A stretch of 64,000 nucleotides of DNA from Bradyrhizobium sp. dw_411. GTDB taxonomy: Bacteria; Pseudomonadota; Alphaproteobacteria; Rhizobiales; Xanthobacteraceae. The DNA is taken from NCBI RefSeq assembly GCF_018449695.1, contig NZ_JAAVUY010000002.1, positions 124,001-188,000 of the forward strand, written 5' to 3'. Under the pieces are notes generated by a model. It had not been told where the DNA came from and searched no databases. It was given only the letters and a program-made list of their open reading frames with translations. This document shows, in pieces, positions 1 through 8,692 of this stretch (within the stretch, counting starts at the first letter, position 1; each line of letters starts with the position of its first letter). Position numbers and translations under genes: made by a program.

Positions 1-575
1 ATGTCAGCGTTGAATTGGACTTCAATTGCAAATCGGCGATCGTCAAAACGTTTGTCTTTGTGTTGAATTAATTTGTGAAGAGCTTTCATTTCTTCATCTA
101 AAACGTCGACATCAAACATCGCTTCGAATTGCTCTTTCGGTCGCGACGCGAGGCGATAATAGCTGCGAGCACTGTTGAAGAACGTGCCAATTATCTTATG
201 CGGCGCTTCGACATCCGAACTCGTCTCAAAGTCGTTTAGCTCCATCATGTTTATGTAGTTGGGATATCGCTTTGCCGCAAAGGCTCCGGAATCGAAGGGA
301 AAAATTCTCTTCGCTCCTTCAGTGAAAAAGCTAAAAACTAAACAAGTTGGTAATTCCCAGTATTCCGCCTCCTGTTCCAGGTCGCGCTTGTAGGCAGCTC
401 GCCCCACAAAAAAATATGAAAGCCTTTCCCCAGCAAAAACGTTGCATCGCTGTGTAGTCAGCTGACCGGAATTTATGATCTTTTTCAGGTAATACGACTC
501 AGTAGTGTGGACCAGAGGCAGCGGCTTAGCTTTGGTGATGCGGTTTCTTTGCAAAAACTGCGAGAGAGCTGACAT
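1..575 (-). CDS. Unknown protein, C terminus cut by window edge; possible ADP-ribosyltransferase-like N terminus
   Basis: This minus-strand frame is open through the left edge, so only the first 191 residues are visible. I chose the ATG at 575 because GGAG lies 5 nt upstream. An in-frame ATG at 590 has poorer spacing, and the frame stays open without ATG to about 830. Near the N terminus VHTTESYYLKKIINSGQL is followed by FFVGRAAYK. A His-Thr pair, then a helix and an IxxxGxL turn, resembles the start of DarT/Tpt1-type ADP-ribosyltransferase folds. That similarity is by eye only, and I cannot name the protein. The DNA is visibly richer in A+T than the genes to the right, which suits a horizontally acquired gene. 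Confidence 0.6.
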   Translation of the reverse strand, partial: MSALSQFLQRNRITKAKPLPLVHTTESYYLKKIINSGQLTTQRCNVFAGERLSYFFVGRAAYKRDLEQEAEYWELPTCLVFSFFTEGAKRIFPFDSGAFAAKRYPNYINMMELNDFETSSDVEAPHKIIGTFFNSARSYYRLASRPKEQFEAMFDVDVLDEEMKALHKLIQHKDKRFDDRRFAIEVQFNAD

Positions 576-957
576 AGAGTCTCCGATCATGTCCTCACGA
601 CAACATAGAGCGATCGAGATATCCTGGCGTGCAACTGCGCTTCTAGCTTCTTGAATATTCAATCGACAATACCAACGAGTCGATCGTATCTTACGATAGC
701 TTTGATGGTTTATTTCCGAGGTAATAATCTTAGCAGAATTCGACCGAGCTGGAAAACCTTCGATCTGATTGAATAACTTGCGCTTTATTCGTGTCTGGGT
801 CGCGACTGTCGAGGTGTCGCTGTGCCATGGTCAGGGAGAAAGTGGCAGCAGCCCAATGTTCCATAACCTTCGATGCCGAACTTCATGTCCGCTTTCGAAG
901 GGGAGAGCGGACTCCGCTCGCTCCTTCACGCTATGTCAGCTTTTGACCCGGAGAGGA
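576..957. other. Intergenic stretch with no supported gene
   Basis: No reading frame here has protein-like composition and a credible start. It separates two minus-strand genes. Its right half holds the degenerate hairpin repeat described separately. Confidence 0.6.
887..912. repeat. GTCCGCT / AGCGGAC hairpin repeat
   Basis: GTCCGCT (887-893) and AGCGGAC (906-912) form a perfect 7-bp inverted repeat with a 12-nt loop. A decayed second version follows at about 935-960. A related hairpin built on GCGGACA/TGTCCGC lies near 5913-5931. From memory, similar GTCCGCTTT-type sequences are common dispersed repeats in Bradyrhizobium and relatives. I see no T-tract, so it is not a clear terminator. Confidence 0.4.
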
Positions 958-1410
958 CTAACCGCCCATTCTCCCGCCTCTTGACGGAAGGGCCTTCGCG
1001 TTGCCTCGCAAACCCCACAAAAGCAGTGAGGACGCCAAGATAATGGCAAGTCCGATCAAGACGAATCCTGTGGTGACGAGAACTTCCTGGCTCGGCGCGG
1101 CACTGTGCCCCCCGGCGGTTATGGGGGATAGTGCTGCCGTGCCTAGAATGGCTGCAGTAGTGGTCACAACCCAATTGCCATACGTTCCGCCCAACAGCGC
1201 CCAGTAGGCTATCTTGGTTAAAAGGGATGACAGCCTCACCTCATTCCACATGGCGCCGACTGCGAGAAGCAAAATTCCATTCATGACTCCTTCCAAGTGG
1301 GCAGCAAGCGCCATTCGCACGTTGGTAAAGTGCTGCTCGGCCAGGCCGGTAAGGAGCCCAATCAAGAACAAAGTGATTCCATGGAAGAGAAGTCGTCGCC
1401 GATACTCCAT
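958..1410 (-). CDS. Hydroxylaminobenzene mutase-like (HabA/HabB-type) membrane protein
   Basis: The protein has 150 residues from the ATG at 1410, which has GAGG 4 nt upstream. A longer frame from a TTG at 1464 is less likely. It is strongly hydrophobic with about four membrane segments. The block AHLEGVMNGILLLAVGAMW and the later GGTYGNWVVTT resemble the hydroxylaminobenzene mutase family, which rearranges hydroxylaminobenzene to 2-aminophenol in nitrobenzene degradation. Many relatives are uncharacterised, and no nitroreductase or aminophenol gene is nearby, so a nitroaromatic role is not supported by context. The family call is fairly secure; the substrate is not. Confidence 0.65.
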   Translation of the reverse strand: MEYRRRLLFHGITLFLIGLLTGLAEQHFTNVRMALAAHLEGVMNGILLLAVGAMWNEVRLSSLLTKIAYWALLGGTYGNWVVTTTAAILGTAALSPITAGGHSAAPSQEVLVTTGFVLIGLAIILASSLLLWGLRGNAKALPSRGGRMGG

Positions 1411-1792
1411 TGGGCCTCGCCAAATCTCAAGATTCCCTCGATCGTAGCCGTTGTCCAGTAACAATTGAAAGATAGTCCGGCTGCGACCTAGTGTCCGGAT
1501 CTGGCACCGAACGGACGTTGCGGTTCAACTGCTTGATGTCCGATGGTGAGGGAAGAGCGGAAGAGGCACGCCGCCGTTCGGCTTCCGCAAATGACCCTAA
1601 GCCGACTCTGACGCACCGCCAGCCATCGGTAAAATATTATTAGTGGACCCATAGCAAAAAGACGAACCAGCAGTTCCGACGGATCAAATTTTCAGTATCC
1701 GGCTGAAGCGCACTTAAACCGACGAAGGGAACGCAAGCACTCCCGCTGTGGGGGGCCGGTTACGGCGCGCTTCGATAGAAGCGGCGATTATT
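1411..1792. other. Intergenic region, nothing recognised
   Basis: This is 382 bp between the mutase-like gene and the 3' end of the TonB receptor gene, both on the minus strand. No coding frame, RNA gene or clear terminator was seen. It presumably holds the promoter of the mutase-like gene. Confidence 0.5.
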
Positions 1793-4195
1793 TCACCAGC
1801 GGTACCGCAAGCTGGCAAGCACTTGTCGGCGCAAACCGTAAACACAGGCATTGTCGAAAGCCTGAACGGTACATTGCGAGACATAGATGCGATCGAACAA
1901 GTTCGTCGCATTGACGCTGAAACGCATGCCCTTGAACCGGCGGTCGAGATTTTCCAGCTCATAATGAAGCGCGGCATCGACCAGCGTATAGGACGGAACG
2001 TCAAGCAAGGTATTTCCCGGGTCACCCCAAGTCTGCCCGGTGTAACGGATACCAAGCGCGGCGCCAAAGCCGTTGAGCGAGCCTCCCCGGAAGGTGTAGT
2101 CGGCCCAGAGAGCGCCAATGTCGTTAGGTATCCACGTTGGCCGCTTTCCCAGATCGATATCAAGGCTGTTGGTAACGGTTGCTTTCATGTGTGTGAAGCT
2201 ACCGATGAGGTCGAGCCGATCGGTTAAGCTGGCTTTCCCCTCGATTTCAAATCCCTGTGTATGGACGGCACCGATCTGGCTACGGAAGGTTGGATCAACG
2301 GGATCGATCGTCAAAACATTTTGTTCGGTCAAATCGAATATCGAGGCCTGGATAAATATCCTAGATCCCTTGGGCTGATATTTGACACCGCCTTCGTAGA
2401 GCTCGCCGGTCGTCGGCTTTAACGGCGCAAATGCCGAGGTAGTGCCCACATTCGGGGTAAAGGAGGTCGCGTAGGTTACGTACGGCGCAATGCCCGAAGC
2501 AAATTCATAAATCGCTCCGATGCGGCCGGTGGTCGCCTGGTCGCTTTGTCCCACGCCATCCGTCGTGGAGGCGATGCGATCAAGCGTATTAGTATTACTG
2601 TGAGCCATGTCATACCGCAGCCCACCGACAATCGACAGGCCGCCGATTTTCATCTGCTCCTGGCCGTACACGCCGTTCTGCTGCAACGTTTGATGCGTGC
2701 TGGTGTTCGTCAACGCGTTCGGATCGTCGAATGGATTCTGGATCGGAAAGCCATAAGTCGGATTAAACAGCGAGATGTCTGGGGCGCTGCCGGGTGAGCC
2801 GGTAAATTGCGAGGCCTGAGCCAATTTCTGGTCATAGCTGGTGGTCTGGTTGTCGAACCCGATCAGCACTTTGTGAGAGACAATACCCGTGTCGAAGTTG
2901 AACTCACCCTGCGTATCGCTGGTGAACGCACCGAGGCGCTCTCTTGTTGCCTGTGCGTAGCGAGACAGGGTGTCATAGTCGCCGTTCGCGAACAGATTGT
3001 TGGCCAGAAATAGTGGAAAAACCTGATTTAGCGTTCCTGTCGTTTCCAGATAACGCACATTTTCCCGAAACGTGAAGACATCGGTGAACTTGTGCTCGAA
3101 CAATGACGTGATGCCGTATTGCGTTCGTTCACTCGTATCGAAATTGGGATCGCCGGCGTAGAAACTCGTCGGGATCCGGCCCAGCGGGTTGGAGCCCAAC
3201 GACCCATTGAACGGAACGAAGTTGTAATAACCCGTGCTCGGATCTTTCTGATAATTGGCCATCACGGTCCAAGTGGTCTGGTTGTCCGGATGCCATGTCA
3301 GCGCGGGGGCAATATAGTAGCGCTGTTCCTTGACGTAATTGACCTGGTTATCAGCATCCTTTGCAAAACCGGTGATGCGGTAGAGAAAATCGCCGTTTTT
3401 GTCGATTTTACCGGTCGAATCAAAGCCGCCCTGGATACGGTCGTAGCTTCCGCCCTGGAGGACGACTTCGTTGGACGAAACGTCCGACGGCCGTTTGCTT
3501 ACAAGATTTACAAGCCCAGCTGGCGATGATTGGCCGAACAGCATCGAGGCCGGTCCCCGAAGCACTTCGACGCGCTCCATGCCGTACAGTTCGGGCTGAG
3601 GCGTTGCAATGACGGCCGTGCTGCCCTGTAATCGCATCCCATCGAGATATTGATCGAGAATGAAGCCCCGACTGTACATAATGTCGAAGCCGCCGAAGTT
3701 GCTGCGGTTCTCGCCGGCCACGCCAGCCGTGTAGCGAAGTGCTTGCTTGGTGCTGCCGGCTTCCTGCGCCTCTATTTGGTCACGCGTGACAACCGAAATC
3801 GATTGCGGTGTCTCGATTAGCGGCGTGTCGGTCTTGGTCCCTGTTGCGCTGCGCGTGGCAACGTAGCCATCGACGTGTCCGTAAGCCGTTTCCCGAGGCG
3901 TCGCTCCAGGGGCAGTCGCGACAGATGGTGTTGCTCTGGTCGCTGTGTGGCGTGAGTGCCTTGAGCTGCTTCTGCCTTGAGACACAACAGTCGGACGCGC
4001 TGGCGTGGGTTTCGCTTGTCGCTGCTTCGGCGCCTCGACTCTGACAGGTGGAAGCGAATTGCCGCCAGAGGGTGAATCGGAGCTTTGAGCGATCGCAGTC
4101 GATACGAACGTAAAGATTGAAGCGCTCGCAAGAAAAGCGCGCGTAAAAATTGCCCCGTGCGACACCTTCACAACCCCAATTATTCCCTTCTCCAA
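1793..4195 (-). CDS. TonB-dependent siderophore receptor
   Basis: This 800-residue outer-membrane receptor would import a ferric siderophore with energy from TonB. An N-terminal signal peptide ending near AIAQ is followed by a Pro/Arg-rich linker. The plug domain (about residues 120-230) carries TPQSISVVTRDQIE, YLDGMRLQG and RVEVLRGPASMLFGQSSPAG. A 22-strand-type barrel ends in Trp, as expected for outer-membrane insertion. The C terminus has two Cys (SQC, NAC), common in FhuA-like receptors. The start is uncertain: the longest frame begins with TTG at 4195, and GTG codons at 4171 and 4165 also precede the signal peptide. It is divergent from the PepSY gene, which fits a joint iron-uptake role. 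Confidence 0.9.
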   Translation of the reverse strand: MEKGIIGVVKVSHGAIFTRAFLASASIFTFVSTAIAQSSDSPSGGNSLPPVRVEAPKQRQAKPTPARPTVVSQGRSSSRHSRHTATRATPSVATAPGATPRETAYGHVDGYVATRSATGTKTDTPLIETPQSISVVTRDQIEAQEAGSTKQALRYTAGVAGENRSNFGGFDIMYSRGFILDQYLDGMRLQGSTAVIATPQPELYGMERVEVLRGPASMLFGQSSPAGLVNLVSKRPSDVSSNEVVLQGGSYDRIQGGFDSTGKIDKNGDFLYRITGFAKDADNQVNYVKEQRYYIAPALTWHPDNQTTWTVMANYQKDPSTGYYNFVPFNGSLGSNPLGRIPTSFYAGDPNFDTSERTQYGITSLFEHKFTDVFTFRENVRYLETTGTLNQVFPLFLANNLFANGDYDTLSRYAQATRERLGAFTSDTQGEFNFDTGIVSHKVLIGFDNQTTSYDQKLAQASQFTGSPGSAPDISLFNPTYGFPIQNPFDDPNALTNTSTHQTLQQNGVYGQEQMKIGGLSIVGGLRYDMAHSNTNTLDRIASTTDGVGQSDQATTGRIGAIYEFASGIAPYVTYATSFTPNVGTTSAFAPLKPTTGELYEGGVKYQPKGSRIFIQASIFDLTEQNVLTIDPVDPTFRSQIGAVHTQGFEIEGKASLTDRLDLIGSFTHMKATVTNSLDIDLGKRPTWIPNDIGALWADYTFRGGSLNGFGAALGIRYTGQTWGDPGNTLLDVPSYTLVDAALHYELENLDRRFKGMRFSVNATNLFDRIYVSQCTVQAFDNACVYGLRRQVLASLRYRW

Positions 4196-4239
4196 TCCAT
4201 AAGGTTCACTCGAAGTGTGAGCAACTCGCGCGTTTTGAA

Positions 4240-4292
4240 TTCTCTCTAATCTAAAATGGCTCTAATTTTGAAGCGATCTAAAATTTTCTGAA
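4240..4292. promoter_or_regulatory. Repeated TTAGA motifs, possible iron-responsive operator
   Basis: Between the divergent receptor and PepSY genes, ATCTAAAAT occurs twice (4249-4257 and 4276-4284), 27 bp apart. Further CTAAT/CTAATTTT copies lie between and beside them, giving four TTAGA half-sites on the minus strand. Half-sites of this kind are reminiscent of rhizobial Irr-type iron-control elements. The match is loose and the regulator is an inference. Confidence 0.35.
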
Positions 4293-4401
4293 TGTGTCAG
4301 AGCATGGATGCTGGCTTCGTCTGGCTTCGTAATGTCAGTTGTTGCTGGACGGTGCGCTAAAGGCGAGATAATGACGGGCGTAGCAGACATCGGATGTCGT
4401 G

Positions 4402-5574
4402 ATGCCATTCTCGGGTTTTCGGCGCTGGATATGGGTGCATACTTGGTCGAGTCTCATTTGTACGCTATTCTTGCTTTTGGCATGCGTGACTGGGCTGCCG
4501 CTAATTTTTCATGAAGAGATCGATACCTGGCTCGAGCCGGGATTGCCGTATGCATCGCTGCCAGTAAATGCGCCGCGGGCAAGCCTCGACGTGATCACCG
4601 CCAGAAGCCATGAACGATATCCGCAAGAGATCATTCTGTCGGTGACGATGGATGACGATGAACCAAAAGTCGTCGTCTTCATGGCGTCGTCGTGGCAGGC
4701 GTTCCTTAAAGATACCAAGGTCGCTCACGCCTTGAAATTCGACGCACGAACGGCTCAAATCTTGCGCGAGACCAGGCTTGGAGAACTGACGGCGACCCTG
4801 ACGGGCTTCATCCTCAAACTTCATAAAGACCTGTTTGCGGGCACCATCGGGGAGTATCTGCTGGCGGCCATGGCAATCCTGTTTCTTGTCGCGCTAGTCT
4901 CCGGCGTTGTGGTCTATGGACCTTTCATGCGTCACCTGGATTTCGGCACCCTCCGGGTGGCGCGGTCGCGCCGACTGAAATGGCTCGATGTACATAATCT
5001 TCTAGGGGGCTTGGCGTTGGTGTGGATGGTCGTCGTCGGTGCTACCGGCATCATGAACGAGTTGTCGACGCCGCTTTTCGACCTGTGGAGGTCGACTGAA
5101 GTACGATCCGCGCTCAAAGCACGCACCGGCACGCCGGTGTTGTCCTCAGAGTTGGCGCCGCTGCAGGCTGCGTATGAACGCGCAGAGACCGCGATGCCGG
5201 GAAATACTGTATCCAGCGTGATTTTTCCAGGGTCCAGTTTCAGTACGCCGTACCACTATGTGTTTTGGGCAAAGGGGCAACAGCCGCTGACCGCCAGGTT
5301 GTTTATACCGATCTTGATTGACGGACGAACCGGAAGCTTTGATGGCACGGTGCACATGCCTTGGTATTTGCGCGCGCTGGAAATATCGAGGCCGCTGCAT
5401 TTCGGCGATTATGGTGGACTTGCGTTGAAGTTAATCTGGGCCTTGTTCGACCTTGCGACGATTGTCGTTCTGGCGACCGGCCTTTATCTTTGGATGACAA
5501 AAGCCTTCCGAAAATCATTTGCGAGGGACAGAAACAGCCCGATATCTGTCATTCCGGCCGCGGCTGCGAAATGA
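4402..5574 (+). CDS. PepSY-associated transmembrane protein (PiuB-like iron-uptake reductase family)
   Basis: The protein has 390 residues from ATG 4402; the GTG just before it at 4399 is an alternative. It begins with RRWIWVHTWSSLICTLFLLL and LPLIFHEEID, the typical first membrane helix and periplasmic HEEID segment of PepSY_TM proteins. Further helices lie at about residues 150-172, 198-220 and 348-370, with PepSY-like periplasmic parts between. Family members sit next to TonB receptors and are thought to reduce or strip iron from siderophores in the periplasm. Its divergence from a siderophore receptor supports that. Its stop overlaps the start of the next gene (ATGA). Confidence 0.85.
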   Translation: MPFSGFRRWIWVHTWSSLICTLFLLLACVTGLPLIFHEEIDTWLEPGLPYASLPVNAPRASLDVITARSHERYPQEIILSVTMDDDEPKVVVFMASSWQAFLKDTKVAHALKFDARTAQILRETRLGELTATLTGFILKLHKDLFAGTIGEYLLAAMAILFLVALVSGVVVYGPFMRHLDFGTLRVARSRRLKWLDVHNLLGGLALVWMVVVGATGIMNELSTPLFDLWRSTEVRSALKARTGTPVLSSELAPLQAAYERAETAMPGNTVSSVIFPGSSFSTPYHYVFWAKGQQPLTARLFIPILIDGRTGSFDGTVHMPWYLRALEISRPLHFGDYGGLALKLIWALFDLATIVVLATGLYLWMTKAFRKSFARDRNSPISVIPAAAAK

Positions 5575-5765
5575 AAGTCTCGCGCCGGAACCTTTCGGTC
5601 TGGTCGATATATCGCAGCCTGACATTGATGGGAGCCGTGACCGCCATTGGTCTGGCGAGTGCTTTGCTCGGCAATGAGTGGTGGGACTATACGGCTTGGG
5701 TGCTACTCATCATTCCCGTCGCGGCGTTTGGATATTTTTTCTTCAAACGAGATAGGGCTACCTGA
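5571..5765 (+). CDS. Small two-helix membrane protein coupled to the PepSY gene
   Basis: The protein has 64 residues and its ATG overlaps the TGA of the PepSY gene, so translation is probably coupled. Two hydrophobic helices (about residues 17-34 and 42-57) flank NEWWDY, and the C terminus is basic (FFFKRDRAT). I do not recognise a named family. Position suggests an accessory subunit of the PepSY membrane protein. A longer frame starting upstream inside the PepSY gene is not credible. Confidence 0.65.
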   Translation: MKVSRRNLSVWSIYRSLTLMGAVTAIGLASALLGNEWWDYTAWVLLIIPVAAFGYFFFKRDRAT

Positions 5766-5944
5766 TCCATCGCTGACGCCTGCCGTGGCACTGCCAGATT
5801 CTCGTGGATGATTCGATGTTCAAGCCCCGGCTGCACCGCGGTGCAGTTGACGCTTGTCAGATCGTTCTGAGCTAGTGTTCGCATCTGCTTTGACAAACCG
5901 ACTGTTAAAGGGCGGACAGAGCATGTCCGCTCTGCCCGGGTATT

Positions 5945-6180
5945 TCAAACATCAACTTGGTCCGCTATTGCGAGCGCGTCATCGACCTCAATGCCAAGAT
6001 ACCGAACCGTACTTTTGATCTTGGTATGTCCGAGCAGGAGCTGGACCGCTCTGAGATTACCTGTCCGCCGATAGATCAGAGTGGCTTTTATTCTTCTCAA
6101 TGCATAGGCCCGAATATTCTCGGGTCCAGTCCCATGCTGCCGCGGAGACGAGGCGTGCGTATTGGCGGGTTCAGGGCTAT
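5945..6180 (-). pseudogene. Remnant of a tyrosine recombinase (integrase), frameshifted
   Basis: The C-terminal part of an Xer-like integrase is readable: LRRIKATLIYRRTGNLRAVQ, then LLLGHTKI and TVRYLGI, with the catalytic His and Tyr boxes intact. Just upstream, GLDPRIFG and a His that belong before this block are in a different frame, ended by TGA at 6097-6099. The break lies near 6100, within what should be HxLRR. The rest of the integrase is missing. This is a dead fragment beside the 3' end of the serine recombinase gene, and it marks an old integration locus. Confidence 0.75.
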
Positions 6181-6219
6181 AGCCGACATCAAGACCCAAT
6201 GACCTATGGATGAACGAAA

Positions 6220-7755
6220 TCAGGAGAGCAGACTTCGGTGCTGCGTCCATGGTAATGGCAGCAGTTTCGGAATCCGCGCGAGCGACGATCTCGCTGAATG
6301 TCGTCCTTCCAGGATTGAGAACGTGACGCTTGGCGAAAGAAACGCGAGCCGAAGATTTTGACGAATGACCTTGGGATGAAGGCGGTTCGCTTCGGCAAGC
6401 TGTTCAATGGAGTCGTATGTGCCATCTTGAAGACATTGCACCCAGACGTGCGCACGTACGATAGTCTGAATCAAACCTTCGTTCCGTTTGGCCTCCGATC
6501 CGTCATTGCCTTCCAGAAGAACTGAAGTTCCTCTCGTCTCGGTCGATCGCGCAACTTTGATTTTCGTGGCAACGTCGTCTGCATCGTTCCCGGCCGCAAT
6601 CGTGATTTGCAGGTGGTCTCGATTGATGACGATGCGTTCGAGCATGTCGATAGAGACCGCTCCTCTCTCAAATTTGTCGCCTTTATGATGGGCAAGTGCG
6701 GTCAAAACCGCGCTCTCTATTTCCGTCGCGGCTATGCGACTGACGGACCCGACTGCTTCCTTCCGTCCTCGCAGTAGCGCGGAACTGACATAGAAACGAT
6801 AGCGAACGCCGTTCTTACTCGAAAAGCTCGGACTCATCCGGTTGCCGCGATCATCATACAGCCTGCCGACGAGAAGAGCGCCGCTCTCGGAGCGTTTTAT
6901 TTTCCGGCCTTGGGTCTTAGCCTTTAAGAGCTGCTGGACCCGTTCAAAGGTCGCGTGATCGACGATTGCCTCCTGTTCGCCTTTGAACCATTTTCCTCCG
7001 TGATGCATCTCCCCGAGATAGATGCGGTTTTTGAGAAAGTAGGCGAGAGGACCATATGTAAAGGGAATGCCGCCGTTGTATTTGACGACCTTGGTATGGC
7101 GCCGCTTGGTGACAATGCCCCTGCGGTCCAGGTCCGCAACCAGTTTACTGAAGGATTTTAGATCGAGATACCGCTTGAAAATGGTCCGAACGGTTTCTGC
7201 TTCGGCCTTATTGGTGACGAGCTTCTTGTCCTTGGCATCATAACCAAGAGGGACTGTCCCCCCGGTCCATTTGCCCTTGCGCCGGGACGCCGCGATCTTG
7301 TCCCGCACCCGCTCGGAAGAGAGTTCCCGTTCGAACTGGGCAAAGGACAGCAGCACGTTGAGGGTCAGTCGTCCCATTGAGGTGGTGGTATTGAACTGCT
7401 GGGTCACTGCAACGAACGAGATCGATTTGGTATCAAAGGCTTCGACCAGTTTGGCGAAATCTGCCAGCGAACGAGTGAGGCGGTCGATCTTATAGACGAC
7501 CACCACATCAACCCTGCCAAGTTCGATTTCCCGCAGCAACCGCTTGAGAGCAGGCCGCTCCAAATTGCCCCCAGAATAGGCGGGGTCGTCATAATGTTGG
7601 GAAATGGCTTTCCATCCCTGCGAGGCCTGACTCTTTATATAGGCCTCGCAGGCCTCTCGTTGCGCGTCCAGCGAATTGAACTCAAGCTCCAGGCCATGTT
7701 CGGTGGACTTGCGGGTGTAAATGGCGCAGCGTAAGACTTTGGGGTTACCTGGCAT
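6220..7755 (-). CDS. Large serine recombinase (resolvase/invertase type)
   Basis: The protein has 511 residues from ATG 7755. A longer frame to 7881 has no recombinase-like sequence. The N-terminal resolvase domain shows CAIYTRKSTEHG (catalytic Ser), SLDAQREAC, YDDPAYSGGNLERP and VYKIDRLTRSL. A recombinase domain follows (GYDAKDKKLV, then YLKNRIYLGEMHHGGKWFKG), then a zinc-ribbon-like region and a C-terminal part. Such enzymes excise or insert phages and genomic islands. It overlaps the DUF2924 gene by 11 bp; this order is a recurrent alphaproteobacterial mobile cassette. The catalytic features look intact, so it may be active. Confidence 0.9.
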   Translation of the reverse strand: MPGNPKVLRCAIYTRKSTEHGLELEFNSLDAQREACEAYIKSQASQGWKAISQHYDDPAYSGGNLERPALKRLLREIELGRVDVVVVYKIDRLTRSLADFAKLVEAFDTKSISFVAVTQQFNTTTSMGRLTLNVLLSFAQFERELSSERVRDKIAASRRKGKWTGGTVPLGYDAKDKKLVTNKAEAETVRTIFKRYLDLKSFSKLVADLDRRGIVTKRRHTKVVKYNGGIPFTYGPLAYFLKNRIYLGEMHHGGKWFKGEQEAIVDHATFERVQQLLKAKTQGRKIKRSESGALLVGRLYDDRGNRMSPSFSSKNGVRYRFYVSSALLRGRKEAVGSVSRIAATEIESAVLTALAHHKGDKFERGAVSIDMLERIVINRDHLQITIAAGNDADDVATKIKVARSTETRGTSVLLEGNDGSEAKRNEGLIQTIVRAHVWVQCLQDGTYDSIEQLAEANRLHPKVIRQNLRLAFLSPSVTFSILEGRHSARSSLARIPKLLPLPWTQHRSLLS

Positions 7756-8233
7756 CGGTGCCCTCCTTACCTGATGGCGACCGTAGCCCGAAGAAGCGCG
7801 GGCCATTCCAACGGGTGCCGGTAATCGTGGAAGCAATTTCAGAAAGACCCGCGTAGGTTTTGCCGTCGTAGGCAAAGCCATCGGCCTTCACCACGACGCG
7901 GTAGGTTCTGCCCTTCCACGTCCGCACCAGTTCTGAGCCCGGCTTGATCCGCCGCGGCAGTTCCAGCTGGCCATTGGGTTTTGCCAAGGCGGCTTTCACC
8001 AATTGGTCGAGCAGTCGTCGTGTCGGGGCCGACAGACCGCCGTAAGCCTTCTCCTGGATCCGGTGCGCGATGCTCCGCCGGAGCAAGTCCGGACCGAAGG
8101 CTTTCGGCGGCTCGGCCTTAAACAACTCGCGATAGCGCCGACGCAGTTCGACAATCGGCGTATCGGGCAACCGATCCAGCTCCGCGTCGACGGCGGGATC
8201 AGTTGCCCCCTGTTGATGTCGTTCCGGCATCAT
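7745..8233 (-). CDS. DUF2924 domain protein
   Basis: The protein has 162 residues with the DUF2924 pattern: [15 protein letters not shown] at about residues 29-43, then [13 protein letters not shown]. The C-terminal half has [34 protein letters not shown] and [12 protein letters not shown], resembling a small SH3-like or tail-fibre-like fold. It starts at 8233 and overlaps the DUF3489 gene by ATGA. The family is almost always next to a serine recombinase. Its biochemical role is unknown; it is probably an accessory of the mobile element. Confidence 0.85.
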   Translation of the reverse strand: MMPERHQQGATDPAVDAELDRLPDTPIVELRRRYRELFKAEPPKAFGPDLLRRSIAHRIQEKAYGGLSAPTRRLLDQLVKAALAKPNGQLELPRRIKPGSELVRTWKGRTYRVVVKADGFAYDGKTYAGLSEIASTITGTRWNGPRFFGLRSPSGKEGTDAR

Positions 8234-8598
8234 GCGCCTGCGGCGGATTTGGCGATGCGGTAAATGCGCTCGTCGCCGACCTTCTCGGACGCCAGATTCA
8301 GCTTGAGCTTTCTCTTGACCACGCCCGCGAAGAAGCCGCGCACCGAATGCTGCTGCCAGTCGGTGGCCTTCATGATCGCAGCGATCGTGGTGCCTTTCGG
8401 CTGTCGTAACATTCCCAGCACAGTCTCCTGCTTGGATGGGGCAGGCGGCTTCCTGGCGGAGGTCGAACTCTGGGTAGGCGGACTTGTCACGGTTGCTGCC
8501 TTTGACTTGGCAGTGCTGCGCTTCTTTGCTGGACTGTTTTTGGTGGTTGAGGTCTTGCGAATGGACTTTGCGCGTCCCGATTTAAGTTTGGTAGGCAT
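8230..8598 (-). CDS. DUF3489 domain protein
   Basis: The protein has 122 residues. The first 55 are a low-complexity Lys/Ser/Thr/Pro/Ala tail ([20 protein letters not shown]) of nucleic-acid-binding character. The C-terminal domain [20 protein letters not shown] is followed by [10 protein letters not shown] and a Lys-rich turn, a winged-helix-like arrangement. This matches DUF3489 proteins, which accompany DUF2924 and the serine recombinase. It is the first gene of the tightly overlapping trio and may help the recombinase bind DNA (inference). Confidence 0.85.
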   Translation of the reverse strand: MPTKLKSGRAKSIRKTSTTKNSPAKKRSTAKSKAATVTSPPTQSSTSARKPPAPSKQETVLGMLRQPKGTTIAAIMKATDWQQHSVRGFFAGVVKRKLKLNLASEKVGDERIYRIAKSAAGA

Positions 8599-8647
8599 CT
8601 GACTTCCCTCATATTGACGACAGCATCAGGTGCTGCCACCGACACGA

Positions 8648-8665
8648 CCCCGCAATCGGGCGGGG
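8648..8665. repeat. CCCCGC / GCGGGG hairpin
   Basis: A perfect 6-bp GC stem with a 6-nt loop sits between the small island gene and the DUF3489 gene. It has no T-tract, so termination or attenuation is only possible. Confidence 0.25.
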
Positions 8666-8692
8666 CGGTCGGTCGAGGAAGGAAACCGATAG

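Noticed and set aside
591..830. Upstream in-frame extension of the left-edge gene
   Set aside because: The minus-strand frame stays open to about 830 but has no ATG or GTG start above 590 and no ribosome site; GGAG before 575 gives a better start.
769..984. 71-residue plus-strand frame
   Set aside because: Cys/Ser/Arg-rich composition, crosses the hairpin repeat and overlaps the mutase-like gene; not protein-like.
4308..4514. 68-residue plus-strand frame before the PepSY gene
   Set aside because: It overlaps the PepSY start in another frame and matches nothing recognisable.
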